Assembly: GCF_049243985.1 (NCBI RefSeq)
Contig: NC_135379.1
Location: forward strand, 7,098,001 to 7,162,000
From: Paroedura picta
Taxonomy: Eukaryota; Chordata; Lepidosauria; Squamata; Gekkonidae
Length of the DNA: 64,000 bases
Direction of reading: 5' to 3'
The position numbers were made by a program, and so were the translations under genes. The notes under the pieces were generated by a model. That model was not told where the DNA came from. It saw nothing but the letters and a program-made list of their open reading frames with translations, and searched no databases. Positions 51,950-61,239 of this stretch are shown here, in pieces; the stretch's first letter is position 1, and the number at the start of each line of letters is the position of its first letter.

Positions 51950-52320
51950 ACTTCGATTTAATTTCATTAAAACGGAACATGAATATTTCTATTAAAGCTC
52001 CAATGAAATATGAAGCCATTTAGACTCTGCCTGCACCAATCATCCAGATTTATGGCTTTTCTTCATCACATCAAGAGCTGGGGGGAAAATGAATTTTCTT
52101 CACCCAGGAAGGAAATAAAAACCTCAGCCTCGGCCATTTCCAGAAAGCTGTTAATTTGCCCGCGTGGTAATTACTTTCACAATTAACTAAAATACAAATC
52201 AAGTTGACAAATCGGGCGAGTTTAGATATTAATTAGTCCCCTTAAATTTATTCATTATGAAAAGACAATTTAAGAGGACCCTGGGTGTCTCTTTTATTGC
52301 CATAAATTATGGGTCGGAAA
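51950..52320. promoter_or_regulatory. Candidate MNX1 enhancer block A
   Basis: This is an abrupt AT-rich, repeat-free island inside GC-rich DNA, 10.3-10.6 kb upstream of the MNX1 ATG. It has dense homeodomain words: gtaattactttcacaattaa, gatattaattagtccc, ttcattatg and the near-palindrome CCATAAATTATGG at 52300-52312. The mouse Hb9 gene has a motor-neuron enhancer bound by Isl1-Lhx3 at a broadly similar upstream distance. Correspondence is inferred, not shown. Confidence 0.5.
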
Positions 52321-52679
52321 TGGGGGACTCGTCAAGCGGCCGAGCGCCGGAGCGGGACCCCCGGAGAAGCCGCCAGGGAAAGGGCCGCGCGGCCCGCCCG
52401 CCCATTTTGTCAATTTCGCTTTGCAATTGACAAATTTTTTTCCCGCGCGCAGCACCAGGCGTGGAAAGCGGAATTCGATCCATAAAGATTTTTTGCCCCT
52501 GGAAGTTGGTTGGGCTGCGGAAATGGGAACCCTGAACAACGAGGACCGGGAATGTCCAAAATAATAAAGGGGGTGGGGTTGGGATAACGACGGGGCTTGG
52601 ATGAGCTCTAAACGGGATCAGAGACGGGACGGCAAAAGCGCCATCTAAACTCTCCCCCCCCCCCAATTTCGGTCTCCCT

Positions 52680-52930
52680 GATTTAATACCGTGTCGATAG
52701 AATCATTTCGTGCCTTTTAAGCTTGTGATCTTTATAAATGTCCCTCTATTAAATTAGAAAATGATTCTCTGCTCGTTTAATTGTATTCTTTCGTTTTCTT
52801 ATTTCCAATTAATTAGTCCTATCGACGTTGCAGTATTTTAAACGACTGGAGTCCGTTCGCAATCTTAAAATATATGGGCCGGCGGCGTAATTTGGTCCTC
52901 GACAGAATTATATAATGTGGGTTTTTAACT
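52680..52930. promoter_or_regulatory. Candidate MNX1 enhancer block B
   Basis: A second AT-rich repeat-free island about 11 kb upstream of MNX1, with ctattaaattagaaaatgat, gtttaattgtattctttcgt and ccaattaattagtcctatcg. It keeps CpGs (cgacgttgcag, ccgttcgcaatc), which is unusual for neutral AT-rich DNA. Confidence 0.45.
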
Positions 52931-53120
52931 ACTCTTCCTTCATCCGTCTTCGCGGGAGCTGGCCGGGCGCACCCTGCCCCCTTTCGGAGAGGGGGGAACG
53001 AGGCTGGGAGAGCGGACCGAGAAGTCCAAGAAAGGGGCAAGGCGAAAGGGCCACCCTCAGATACCCGCTTTGATCGGCTCGAACACTCCCTACATGATGG
53101 GTGGGAATGGAATGCAGAGC

Positions 53121-53123
<3 letters not shown>

Positions 53124-53205
<82 letters not shown>

Positions 53206-53226
53206 AAAAGAAAGAAAGAAAGAAAG
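53124..53226 (+). repeat. (GAAA)n microsatellite, about 100 bp
   Basis: A purine-only tetranucleotide run with a single interruption (gaaaaag) near its right end. No SINE is attached. Confidence 0.95.
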
Positions 53227-53306
53227 AGGAAGCGGGTAACCTCGCTGCCAGGAAAAGCAGCGCAGGCTAATTCCTAGGATGAGCTGCGTGAAAAATCATT
53301 GGATCC

Positions 53307-53412
53307 CAGGGGTAGTCAAATTGCGGCCCTCCAGATGCCAGCGACCGCTGGCAGGGGCTCATGGGAATTGTAGTCCATGGACATCTGGAGGGCCGCAGTT
53401 TGACTACCCCTG
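53307..53412. mobile_element. Palindromic hAT-type MITE, asymmetric deletion copy
   Basis: Both ends are intact (CAGGGGTAGTCAAATTGCGG and GCAGTTTGACTACCCCTG), but most of the left arm including its ACTACAATTCCCA is missing while the right arm is complete. Confidence 0.88.
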
Positions 53413-53734
53413 CCACACAGTGTCAAATACAGAGGTTTAAAGGGTCCGACGAAACCTCCGTCGCCCTCTATCCCTTCTGGTCAAAGTCCGAACATGGGCC
53501 TGCCAGTGGATACAGGGCTCCTTGCGCCTCCTTGGGCTGAATGCGCCCTCACGGGTCCGTCCCCAGATGTGATCTAAATGATGGTTGAACAAGCCCAGGA
53601 CCCCGCCCACACCACGGACTTCTAAGGCGCACTCGCCCCCCTGGACAGGGGAACCTCCGCCCTGCTCTAAATTCGTCCCTGGGGAAGTCCGCCCCCAGCC
53701 TTTCCGTGTGAGCCATTTTAGGCCCCCACCCTTC

Positions 53735-53835
53735 TCTTCTCCTCCGGTTTATCCTCTCAACAGCCCTGTGAGGTCACCCGAGGCCGCCCAGTGGACGAGG
53801 AAGGGATTCGAACCCGGGTCCCCCAGATCGACTTG
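53735..53835 (-). repeat. tRNA-type SINE fragment with B-box
   Basis: The stretch ggattcgaacccgggtcccc is a well-kept reverse B-box, preceded by atcctctcaacagccctgtg. The 3' end is missing. Confidence 0.6.
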
Positions 53836-53839
53836 GTCT

Positions 53840-54355
53840 TAATTTCAGCGGGATCGGGGCAGAAAGGGCTCCCCCTGTCGGCTGGCGTGGGCCCCTGCCG
53901 CGGGGAGCCCCTAGCAGCGAGCTGGGCAAGAGAACAGCCAAGATCACCATCCTTGGGGATCCCCCCCTTCCCAAGACATTTTGGTTCTTGGCTCCTCAGC
54001 CGGACCCCACAAACCAGCCTGGCTGCCTCCCCCTCCCCAAGCCTGAACGGCGACCCCCGACCTGAAAAGGACCGTCTTAAATACATCGAATAAAAACGGG
54101 CTCTAGTCCGCAAAAGCTCGTGCGTTGTGATGGGCACCGTTTTATCCATTCTGCACTCAAATGGCCCTTGTCGGTATTTACGTATTTACACTGCTTTTGA
54201 GCCGCCTTTTCGGCGGGGATTCCAAGCGGACACTCCCTTAAGGATTTGGGGTCGGAGATCCCGTCCGAAGCCTTAAGAAGGGCCCCGAGGCCGAGCCTAA
54301 GTGCAAGCAGGACCCATCGACGGCCCTTCCGAGCCGCTAAGCCGAGGGCCACAAA
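53840..54355. other. Intergenic DNA, no gene
   Basis: GC-moderate, with a possible SINE end near 54120-54240 (tttatccattctgcactcaa). No supported frame. Confidence 0.35.
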
Positions 54356-54357
54356 GA

Positions 54358-54600
54358 CAAGAAGAAGAAGAAGAAGAAGAAGAAGAAGAAGAAGAAGAAG
54401 AAGAAGAAGAAGAAGAAGAAGAAGAAGAAGAAGAAGAAGAGATAGCTCTTATACCCCATTTTTTCTCTACACCCTGGGTGGTCGGTGGGGCTGAGAGCTC
54501 TGACAGGAATGCTTGGTCAGAACTGAACCATCAGGGCTGTGACTAGCCCAAGATCACCGAAGCTAGCTGCATGTGCAGAAGCTCTTAACCACGGCGCCAA
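54358..54600 (-). mobile_element. tRNA/L2-type SINE with 28-unit (GAA)n tail
   Basis: The (GAA)n tract spans 54358-54441. The attached minus-strand SINE lacks part of its L2-like end and keeps ctgtgactagcccaagatca and caagcatacatc near the head. Confidence 0.8.
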
Positions 54601-54639
54601 GCATACATCTTATCTTTCCTCTAAGGAACTTGGAATCCA

Positions 54640-55860
54640 TTATTCTCCCCCCCCCCCATGCCCCCCCCCAAACCAGGATTTGAACCTCGTTCTTCATATC
54701 CTGGGCGGGTGTTTCCTGGGCCAAAAGGAGAGCAGCCAAATCCAGTTGGTTGGTTGGTGAAAGGAGGACTCGGAAGCCCCTTCGAATTTCCCTTCCCGAC
54801 CCCGAGAGCTTATCCGAGAGCGTTTTACCGCGTGAAACGGGCAGGTTCACTTGCAAACGGCCGCTGCGCCTGGTGTGCATTTACTCCAGAGTAAAGCCCG
54901 CTGAGCTCAAGGAGGCTGGCTCCCGAGGAAGCATGCACAGCTGTGCAGGGGTCCTCCCTCCCCCTGGAAGCCAGTGAAGGTCAAAATAAGGGGCCGGAAG
55001 CACAAGCCCCTAAAAGTCCAGGCTCCGGGCACCCAAGCGGTTTCCAGGGATACTGTTTGGACCCAATTCATGGATCTGGCTGAATCGTGGAAGCCTTCTG
55101 GAGGGCGGTAACTCCCGTGCAAGCTCCCATTTTGTGGTCCGGCTCTTCCCTGCCCCTTGCCTGTCTCCTGTCTCCCCCTCCTCCTAGCAGCCGCCCCCTC
55201 CCCCAATCCAGAGGCACCGTCTCCATCCCACACAGCAGATTTCCCTGGGATGGAGAAACAAGAACCCCTTTGTGTGTGTGTGGTGGGGGGGGGGGAGGCA
55301 AGATCCTGGACAGGACTTCGGTCCTGGAGGGTCTCCTGGCATCTCTCACTTCATCTCCTGGACCCGGAGAGGGGAGGAGGCTTCATTGCCAGCTGTCAGT
55401 CAGGATTTCCTGGGATGCTACTTTGGCTGGAAGAGATTGACAATAAAATGCCCCCCTCAAAACAAAACAAAAACAAAATACGTTTTTTCCCACCAGCTAA
55501 GCATGGAAACAAAGTCCATGTAATTCATGCAACGTCCTGTGGGGTTCATTTTAAACATCAGACGAAATGTGCATTTGTGAAACCCATGAAGCATTTTAAA
55601 AGCCCAACAGGAAAAAAAGGGGCTACTCTTTATTTTAGAACAATGGACTTTCCCCACTGTGTTTTATATGTTCCCTCCCAAGGGATAACATCTGAATCTT
55701 AATACCTAACGGATTTATGAAGGCAGATCTTTTGAGGACCACAGCCCGTTTATGTATCAGACGCATGGTGCCTTGATTTTTAAATTTATTTTTAATTTAT
55801 GTTATTTCTCACAGGAACGGAAGGCAAATAACATAGTGTGAGCCAGTACAACTGAAAAAA
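54640..55860. other. Intergenic DNA, no gene
   Basis: Mixed composition with poly-C and poly-G runs. The part from about 55480 to 55860 is AT-rich and may hold an old LINE or a conserved element; I cannot tell which. Confidence 0.3.
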
Positions 55861-55883
55861 CGTGACATTCAATGCATCAGGAT

Positions 55884-55884
<1 letters not shown>

Positions 55885-55973
<89 letters not shown>
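55885..55973 (+). repeat. (TAA)n microsatellite, about 88 bp
   Basis: A pure trinucleotide run. Its inverse complement, (TTA)n, lies at 56157-56221, so the two tracts form an inverted pair across about 180 bp. Confidence 0.95.
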
Positions 55974-55984
55974 TAGTTTTATCT

Positions 55985-56065
55985 GAGGAAGCTGGCTGGT
56001 CTTAAAGGTGCCACTGGACTCTAAATTTGCTCTGCTGCTCCAGACCAACATGGCTACTAACTTGA
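55985..56065 (+). repeat. Interspersed repeat end (GGTCTTAAAGGTGCC family)
   Basis: The stretch ctggtcttaaaggtgccact, followed by ggactctaaatttgctctgc and ccagaccaacatggctac, is the same unclassified family as 9120-9190 in the opposite orientation. Confidence 0.5.
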
Positions 56066-56081
56066 ATTTATTATTATTATT

Positions 56082-56158
56082 ATGGGGAATGGGAAGGCGA
56101 CTGTAAGCCGCTTTGAGCCTCCTTCGGGTAGGGAAAAGCGGCATATAAGAACCAACTC

Positions 56159-56221
<63 letters not shown>
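56082..56221 (+). mobile_element. L2-type SINE 3' end with (TTA)n tail
   Basis: The stretch gggaaggcgactgtaagccg, tttgagcctccttcgggtag and ataagaaccaactctta is the same 3' end as the GAA-tailed SINEs, but here the tail is (TTA)n. Confidence 0.75.
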
Positions 56222-56223
<2 letters not shown>

Positions 56224-56294
56224 GGCTGCCCCTCCCTGCAAGTAGGATCAGGGTGGCTTACAGCATATATCCACAACCAGAACACCCTTTAAAA

Positions 56295-56430
56295 CAGAGG
56301 TAGTCAAACTGCGGCCCTCCAGATGTCCATGGACTACAATTCCCATGAGCCCCTGCCAGCAAATGCTGGCAGGGGCTCATGGGAATTGTAGCCCATGGAC
56401 ATCTGGAGGGCCGCAGTTTGACTACCCCTG
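56295..56430. mobile_element. Palindromic hAT-type MITE, perfect 8-bp TSD
   Basis: It is flanked by ctttaaaa at 56287-56294 and 56431-56438. Arms are near-perfect; the left terminus has one substitution (CAGAGG for CAGGGG). Confidence 0.95.
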
Positions 56431-56714
56431 CTTTAAAACATAACTCTTTCAAACTAATACTTCCCCATTTCATTTTCAACATTATAAAAGTCCAGAATAA
56501 TCAGAAAGCAGGAATGTCTAAGTATTAATTTAGCACAGAAAATACACAGTAGGATCCTACTTCCTTGTAGGATCCTTGTGCGTTTATCCACACAAATCCA
56601 TAAACCATCTTGTCCAAGTGCATTCCTATTACCTGCGCATTCCTATTACTATGCGTTTCACAACTAATCTTTGAAGAATTACTGCAGGATTATCAAATCC
56701 CCCAGCTGACGAAA

Positions 56715-56830
56715 CATTCCATAGGGAAGTGTGTGCATGGACATGAAAGCTTATCCCTTGAATCAGACGCTCTTGGTCTTCCAGGTGTCCCCAGACTCCA
56801 ACTTCCTTCTGCTGCTTCAGATCAATATGG
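56715..56830 (+). repeat. Interspersed repeat (GCATGGACATGAAAGCTTAT family)
   Basis: The stretch gtgtgcatggacatgaaagc, then cagacgctcttggtcttcca and ctgctgcttcagatcaatat, is a longer copy of the 9120/55985 repeat family. Confidence 0.5.
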
Positions 56831-56924
56831 CCCAAGACATGCTGTCAGGTGCCATTCACAGCAATGGAGGCATCAGGTGCAGCTTGGCTACAGGCCCAGC
56901 ACCCTGAGAATAAACAGCTTGGTA

Positions 56925-57145
56925 TAAGAAGAGCTGTTTTTTTTTTTGTAACCCGCTTTTTACTACCCAAAGGAGTCTCAAAGCAGCTTACAAACACCTT
57001 TCCCTTTCCCTGTGGGGTATGTGGGGCCGAGAGAGCTCTGTGAGAACTGTAACCCAGCTGGCTGCCTATGGGGGAGAGAAGACTCAAACTAGGTTCTCCA
57101 GATAAGAGAACACTGAGCCATTATACCAAGCTGGCTCTCTTGTAG
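56925..57145 (-). mobile_element. tRNA/L2-type SINE, left member of inverted pair
   Basis: Minus orientation, with the L2-like end at the left (gcttacaaacacctttccct) and the tRNA-like head at the right, ending at about 57145. Confidence 0.75.
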
Positions 57146-57375
57146 TGGCTGAGAGCGGAGGCCTCTGATCTGGAGAACTGCATTTAATTCCCCACTCCTC
57201 CTCCACACGCAGTCAGCTGGGTGACCTTGGGCTGTCACAGTTCTCCCAGAGCTCTCCCAGCCTTAACTACATCACAGGATGCCTGTTGTGGGACGAGGAG
57301 TTGTAGTAGGTAATTGTAAGCTGCTTTGAGACCCCTTCGGGTAGTATAAAGCAGGGTACAAAACACCCAGTGCTT
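57135..57375 (+). mobile_element. tRNA/L2-type SINE, right member of inverted pair
   Basis: Plus orientation. The head gtagtggctgagagcggagg is directly joined to the head of the left SINE. The body has cagctgggtgaccttgggct and the end accccttcgggtagtataaa. Confidence 0.75.
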
Positions 57376-57479
57376 CTTTTTGCTCAGACACAGTAGGGTT
57401 GGATTAGCCTAGAGCATGAGTCTTCCAAGGATCTTCCCTCCCTTCAGAGGTGATCGATAGCCAAGGAAGGGGCTGTTTA

Positions 57480-58200
57480 ATTGTCCTAATCTTGCTGCTC
57501 AGACATCATTCTGTAAAGACCCGGAGGTTGACACCACAGGGTCGGAACCAATATTTAATAGGTCGAGAAGTGGCCGGCCTGTTAATACGGTTATAGCTAA
57601 TAGGCAAGGAGATCGCAGGAGCATCTGATGGGAAATATATTGATAATGCCATTTTTCTCTAACTTTTGGAAATGCATGTAATGAACGTAATTTGGGGCTG
57701 GAAATTAATTGAACGTATCAGACTCATTTGACTCCCACTCCTGCTTTTTCCGCCCTAATGGCTCTTAGTGCTAATAATATCTGTCTAGCCAGCTAAAGAG
57801 GTTTTAAAAGAGTAGGCCATTAGAGTAGCCATCTGACCTTGATTAAAACTGCATTAACCTTTACATTAAAACGCATTTAAAATGCAGACACGCTGAAAAT
57901 ATCAAGCACAAATAAAATAAATCTCCTGCCGTTTCACAGCTTCGCTAGCTTATTTGTGTGGACGGCAGCATTTTGTTGTTGTGGCATCTATAATTTTGGA
58001 GGGGTGGGCGGGTGGGAAGGCACAGCGTTTTGGCACATTAATTTCCGCGCACGGAGTTGGCTCACTTCGGAACGGAATTGGAAGGAAGCGACTGGATTAA
58101 TAGCTGTTCTGATGAAGTTTTGCAGGACGTGATCTTCGTCAAGGAAAGGCCGGAAGATCATTGAAAGTTCATGTTATTACTTTCTGGATAAATGGCTACA
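57480..58200. promoter_or_regulatory. Candidate conserved block C upstream of MNX1
   Basis: About 700 bp of repeat-free AT-rich DNA, 15.8-16.5 kb upstream of MNX1. It has many homeodomain, POU and HOX-like words (gaaattaattgaacgtatca, gaaatgcatgtaatgaacgt, gctaataatatctgtctagc, ttgataatgcc) and retained CpGs. It has no open frame of note. Confidence 0.5.
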
Positions 58201-58597
58201 TTTTGAAGGGCAAATCCCAGTTGTGATGCCAGTCTCCCTGAGTACATGGATCCGGCTGTTCACGTGTTTCTAGATAGTTTTCTGGTCTAACCATTGCAAA
58301 GTTTTCAAATGTAGTTATTTCACTCACAGCAAGGTGATTTCCAAGTGTTTTTTTTGGGGGGGTATCCCTGGGCAGACTGTGCCCAGCAGCCCCCATCTGC
58401 CCACCACCAAGTCCTCTCCTTATGCCTTCTCCCAATTGTAAACCATTCCAGCACACTCTTCCCTCCCAAAACACTTCAGAATAAGCTGCCTTTTCCTGAA
58501 TCTGACCTGGGTCCATCAAAGTCTGTATTGCCTACTCAGACCAACTGCATCTTCCCAGGGTCCCACCACTGTGCACTACCCACATTCCCTTCCTGAA

Positions 58598-58672
58598 AGA
58601 CTCTGGATAGTGAAGGGGGTTGGACTAGATGACCCAGGAGGCCCTTGCAAACTCTATGATTCTATGGACAGT
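58598..58672 (+). repeat. CR1 LINE 3' end with octamer tail
   Basis: The stretch gaagggggttggactagatg, then acccaggaggcccttgcaaa and ctatgattctatgg, is the canonical CR1 terminus. Confidence 0.8.
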
Positions 58673-58963
58673 TGGGAGCAAAGGTAGGGACAGGTGGCAG
58701 CAGGGGAGGTGGGGGTTGGGGGATCGACAATAGTAGCCCCCCCCAGAAGCCCTGGTCTCTGGTGTTGGTAATTGGACCCCTCCACCTACATGGCCCACGT
58801 CTTCAGGGCCAGAGTTAGGAATGAGGTAAAGGACTCATCTTGAGAATCTGTGGCTCACAAGATGGGAGAGGTGGAATCAGGAATGGTGAGGTAATTTTCT
58901 AGAGGGTTCCAGAAAGAATTTGTCCTGATTGGATTGTCATCATCACCTAATGCCAGTTGGCTA

Positions 58964-59237
58964 AAGGTAAAGGTATCCCCTGTGCAAGCACCGAGTCATG
59001 TCTGACCCTTGGGGTGACGCCCTCCAGCATTTTCATGGCAGACTCAATACGGGGTGGTTTGCCAGTGCCTTCCCCAGTCACGACCGTTTACTCCCCAGCA
59101 AGCTGGGTCCTCATTTTACCGACCTCGGAAGGATGGAAGGCTGAGTCAACCTTGAGCCGGCTGCTGGGATTGAACTCCCAGCCTCATGGGCAAAGCTTTC
59201 AGATGGCTGCCTTACCACTCTGCACCACAAGAGGCTC
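58964..59237 (-). mobile_element. Sauria-type SINE, full length with 14-bp TSD
   Basis: It is flanked by atgccagttggcta at 58950-58963 and 59238-59251. The tail aaaggtaaaggta is at the left and the tRNA-like head at the right. It keeps gtgcaagcaccgagtcatgt, which is deleted in the 15206 copy. Confidence 0.93.
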
Positions 59238-59313
59238 ATGCCAGTTGGCTAGAAGACTATAATTAAGCTAAGAACCAGGGGGGAGAATTAGCTTGGATTC
59301 TGATGGACTAAAG

Positions 59314-59422
59314 CAGGGGTAGTCAACCTGTGGTCCTCCAGATGTTCATGGACTACATTTCCCATGAGCCACTGCCAGCATAGTCCATGAACATCTGGAG
59401 GACCACAGGTTGACTACCCCTG
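59314..59422. mobile_element. Palindromic hAT-type MITE with palindromic flanks
   Basis: Ends are CAGGGGTAGTCAACCTGTGG and CACAGGTTGACTACCCCTG. The flanks are ggactaaag (left) and ctttagtcc (right), inverted rather than direct repeats. The right arm lacks the fattcccatgagcc-equivalent half, leaving a central gap. Confidence 0.85.
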
Positions 59423-59429
59423 CTTTAGT

Positions 59430-59504
59430 CCTGCCAGCATGTTAGGGACTCATGGGGATTGTAGTCCATGGACATCTGGAGGGCCGCAGTTTGACTACCC
59501 CTGC
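59430..59504. mobile_element. Palindromic hAT-type MITE, right half only
   Basis: It runs from cctgccagcatgttagggac through ttgtagtccatggacatctg to the terminus TTTGACTACCCCTG. It is of the GGGCCGCAGTTTGAC sub-type, different from the adjacent element at 59314. Confidence 0.85.
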
Positions 59505-59644
59505 ACTAGACCTTTGGCTTCACTTTTGTTTCCACAACAGCATTCTCTCTACCATCTTACCAAAGATCCATGTTCACTGGAGAGTCAGTCTTGGGGGGGA
59601 AGGGGGGAGAGATGGGGGAAGAGTTGACTTGGAGCAACAAGCTG

Positions 59645-59820
59645 TGTTTTTTATATATGGTCCAAATATTGACCATTCTTTGTGATGAATGCTGTGTAGA
59701 ACATTCCTTAATGCATCTGTATTAATGATGCAGAAACATTTGGCCACCTGCAAGTGATATTGATGAGTTTACATTTTATTGACAAAATGACAGCTTGATG
59801 GTGCGTTTTCTTAAAGCTTA
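59645..59820. promoter_or_regulatory. Candidate conserved block E upstream of MNX1
   Basis: A repeat-free stretch with catctgtattaatgatgcag, ggccacctgcaagtgatatt and acaaaatgacagcttgatgg (E-box-like CACCTG and CATCTG, TAATGA, and MEIS-type TGACAG). It is 18 kb upstream of MNX1 and wedged between MITE and SINE insertions. Confidence 0.4.
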
Positions 59821-59821
59821 G

Positions 59822-59960
59822 AGCTCTGTTAGAGCTCTCTCAGCCCCACCAATCTCTCAAGGTGTCTGTTGTGGCAAGAGGAAGGGAAGGGGATCTTAAG
59901 CCGCTCTTGGACTCCTTTTGGGTAGTGAAAAGCAGGGAATGAAAAACAGCTCTGATTATC
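59822..59960 (+). mobile_element. tRNA/L2-type SINE, 3' half
   Basis: It has gagctctctcagccccacca, tgtctgttgtggcaagagga and the L2-like end ggactccttttgggtagtga. Confidence 0.7.
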
Positions 59961-60289
59961 CTTATTGCAGCCCCAAATCAACCCCATGTCATTCATGTGA
60001 TAATCCTGTTTTATATTATAAAAGCAAATTCCCTGATTGTTGAACATCTATGCCCAAGGCGTTAATCCAGTGACTGAAGTCACAAGCTGTCTTGTTGTTT
60101 TCCTGGTCTGCATAGCCCTGTACTTTCCTGCCACATTTGTTATAAGCCACCTTTTTGGGGGGAGATGGTCGACCAGTGAAAGCATCTCGGCCTACTTATC
60201 TCAAAATCCATAAACTCACTGATACCCCTTGAAAGAGAGAGAGAGAGAGAGAGATCCAAACTGCTAATGCCTAAGTAATTGCTGTAGCC

Positions 60290-60560
60290 ATGGCTCTTAC
60301 ATTACAGCCCACTGTAAGGAAAATAAGATTAAAGCTTGTAAGGAAGACAAGATTAAAAAGCATTAGGCCGGCATTAACTCTTGACATGTTTTAACTGCCT
60401 AATCATACCAAGGTGGTGATCACTTGGAAGTCCCTGCGATGGAGAGCCCCAAATATCGTGAATGCTTTCTGATTTGTTGGATGTTAAGCTATCACTGGGT
60501 CGGGACAGGCCTCAACACGGCCCTTATCATGAAGGGCAGAAAACTGCAGGACACTCTGAG
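60290..60560. promoter_or_regulatory. Candidate conserved block F upstream of MNX1
   Basis: A repeat-free block with gattaaagcttgtaaggaag, gccggcattaactcttgaca, taactgcctaatcataccaa and aatatcgtgaatgctttctg. It has TAATC-type words and retained CpG. The support is compositional. Confidence 0.35.
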
Positions 60561-60821
60561 GCAAAACCACAATGATCCTGGTGATTCCTAGAGAGGCAAG
60601 TGGTCATTATAGGTTTGCCCTGGAAGTGACTTCACACTATCACTGGACAGTGATTTTTAATATTTCCCCTCCTGCCAGTCATCAGAATGCTGGGAGCTGG
60701 GGAATGGCAAGTTTCTCACCCCCAGAGGGGAACTGGGGGGCCAAGTATGGCTTGTATGAGAATCTGGAAGGAGTGCTATGGAAATGAGGACTCATCCCCC
60801 TGTAGAGAGCATCCTCTTTCT

Positions 60822-61030
60822 CTTGAGAGCCAGCGGGGTGTCATGGTTCAGAACGGCAGCCTCTGCTGTGGAGAAGCAGGTTTGATTCCCCACTCCTTCT
60901 TCACATGCAGCCAGCTGGGTAACCCAAGGCCAGTCACAGTCCTGCTCTCACAGAGCAGTTCTGTCAGAGCTCTCTCAGCCCCACCTGCCTCAAAGGGTGT
61001 CCGTTGTAGGGAGAAGAGAGGTAGGTGATA
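60822..61030 (+). mobile_element. tRNA/L2-type SINE
   Basis: The head is present (gagagccagcggggtgtcat, ggtttgattccccactcctt B-box). The CORE-like part has aacccaaggccagtcacagt. The L2-like end is truncated at about 61030. Confidence 0.78.
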
Positions 61031-61239
61031 CTATGCTCTCCAAGACGCCACCCCTCAAAGGCCTTGGACTTTGCTCAAAGCACTGGTAGAATGCGTGCCA
61101 CATTATTACAGTAGCTAAATTGCAGGTTTGTTTGAATAACACCCTTGTGGGAGGTCAGCTGGGTTCAGATCCAGTTGTTCTGCCTCGTCCAGAGCACATT
61201 AGGAATAAAAGGGACTGGCACCCTTTGCGTGAGTCTCCT

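Noticed and set aside
54246-54546. Open frames with long Arg or Glu runs, also at 45260-45712
   Set aside because: They are translations of (GAA)n SINE tails.
55869-56303. Open frames rich in Tyr or Ile runs
   Set aside because: They are translations of (TAA)n/(TTA)n microsatellites.
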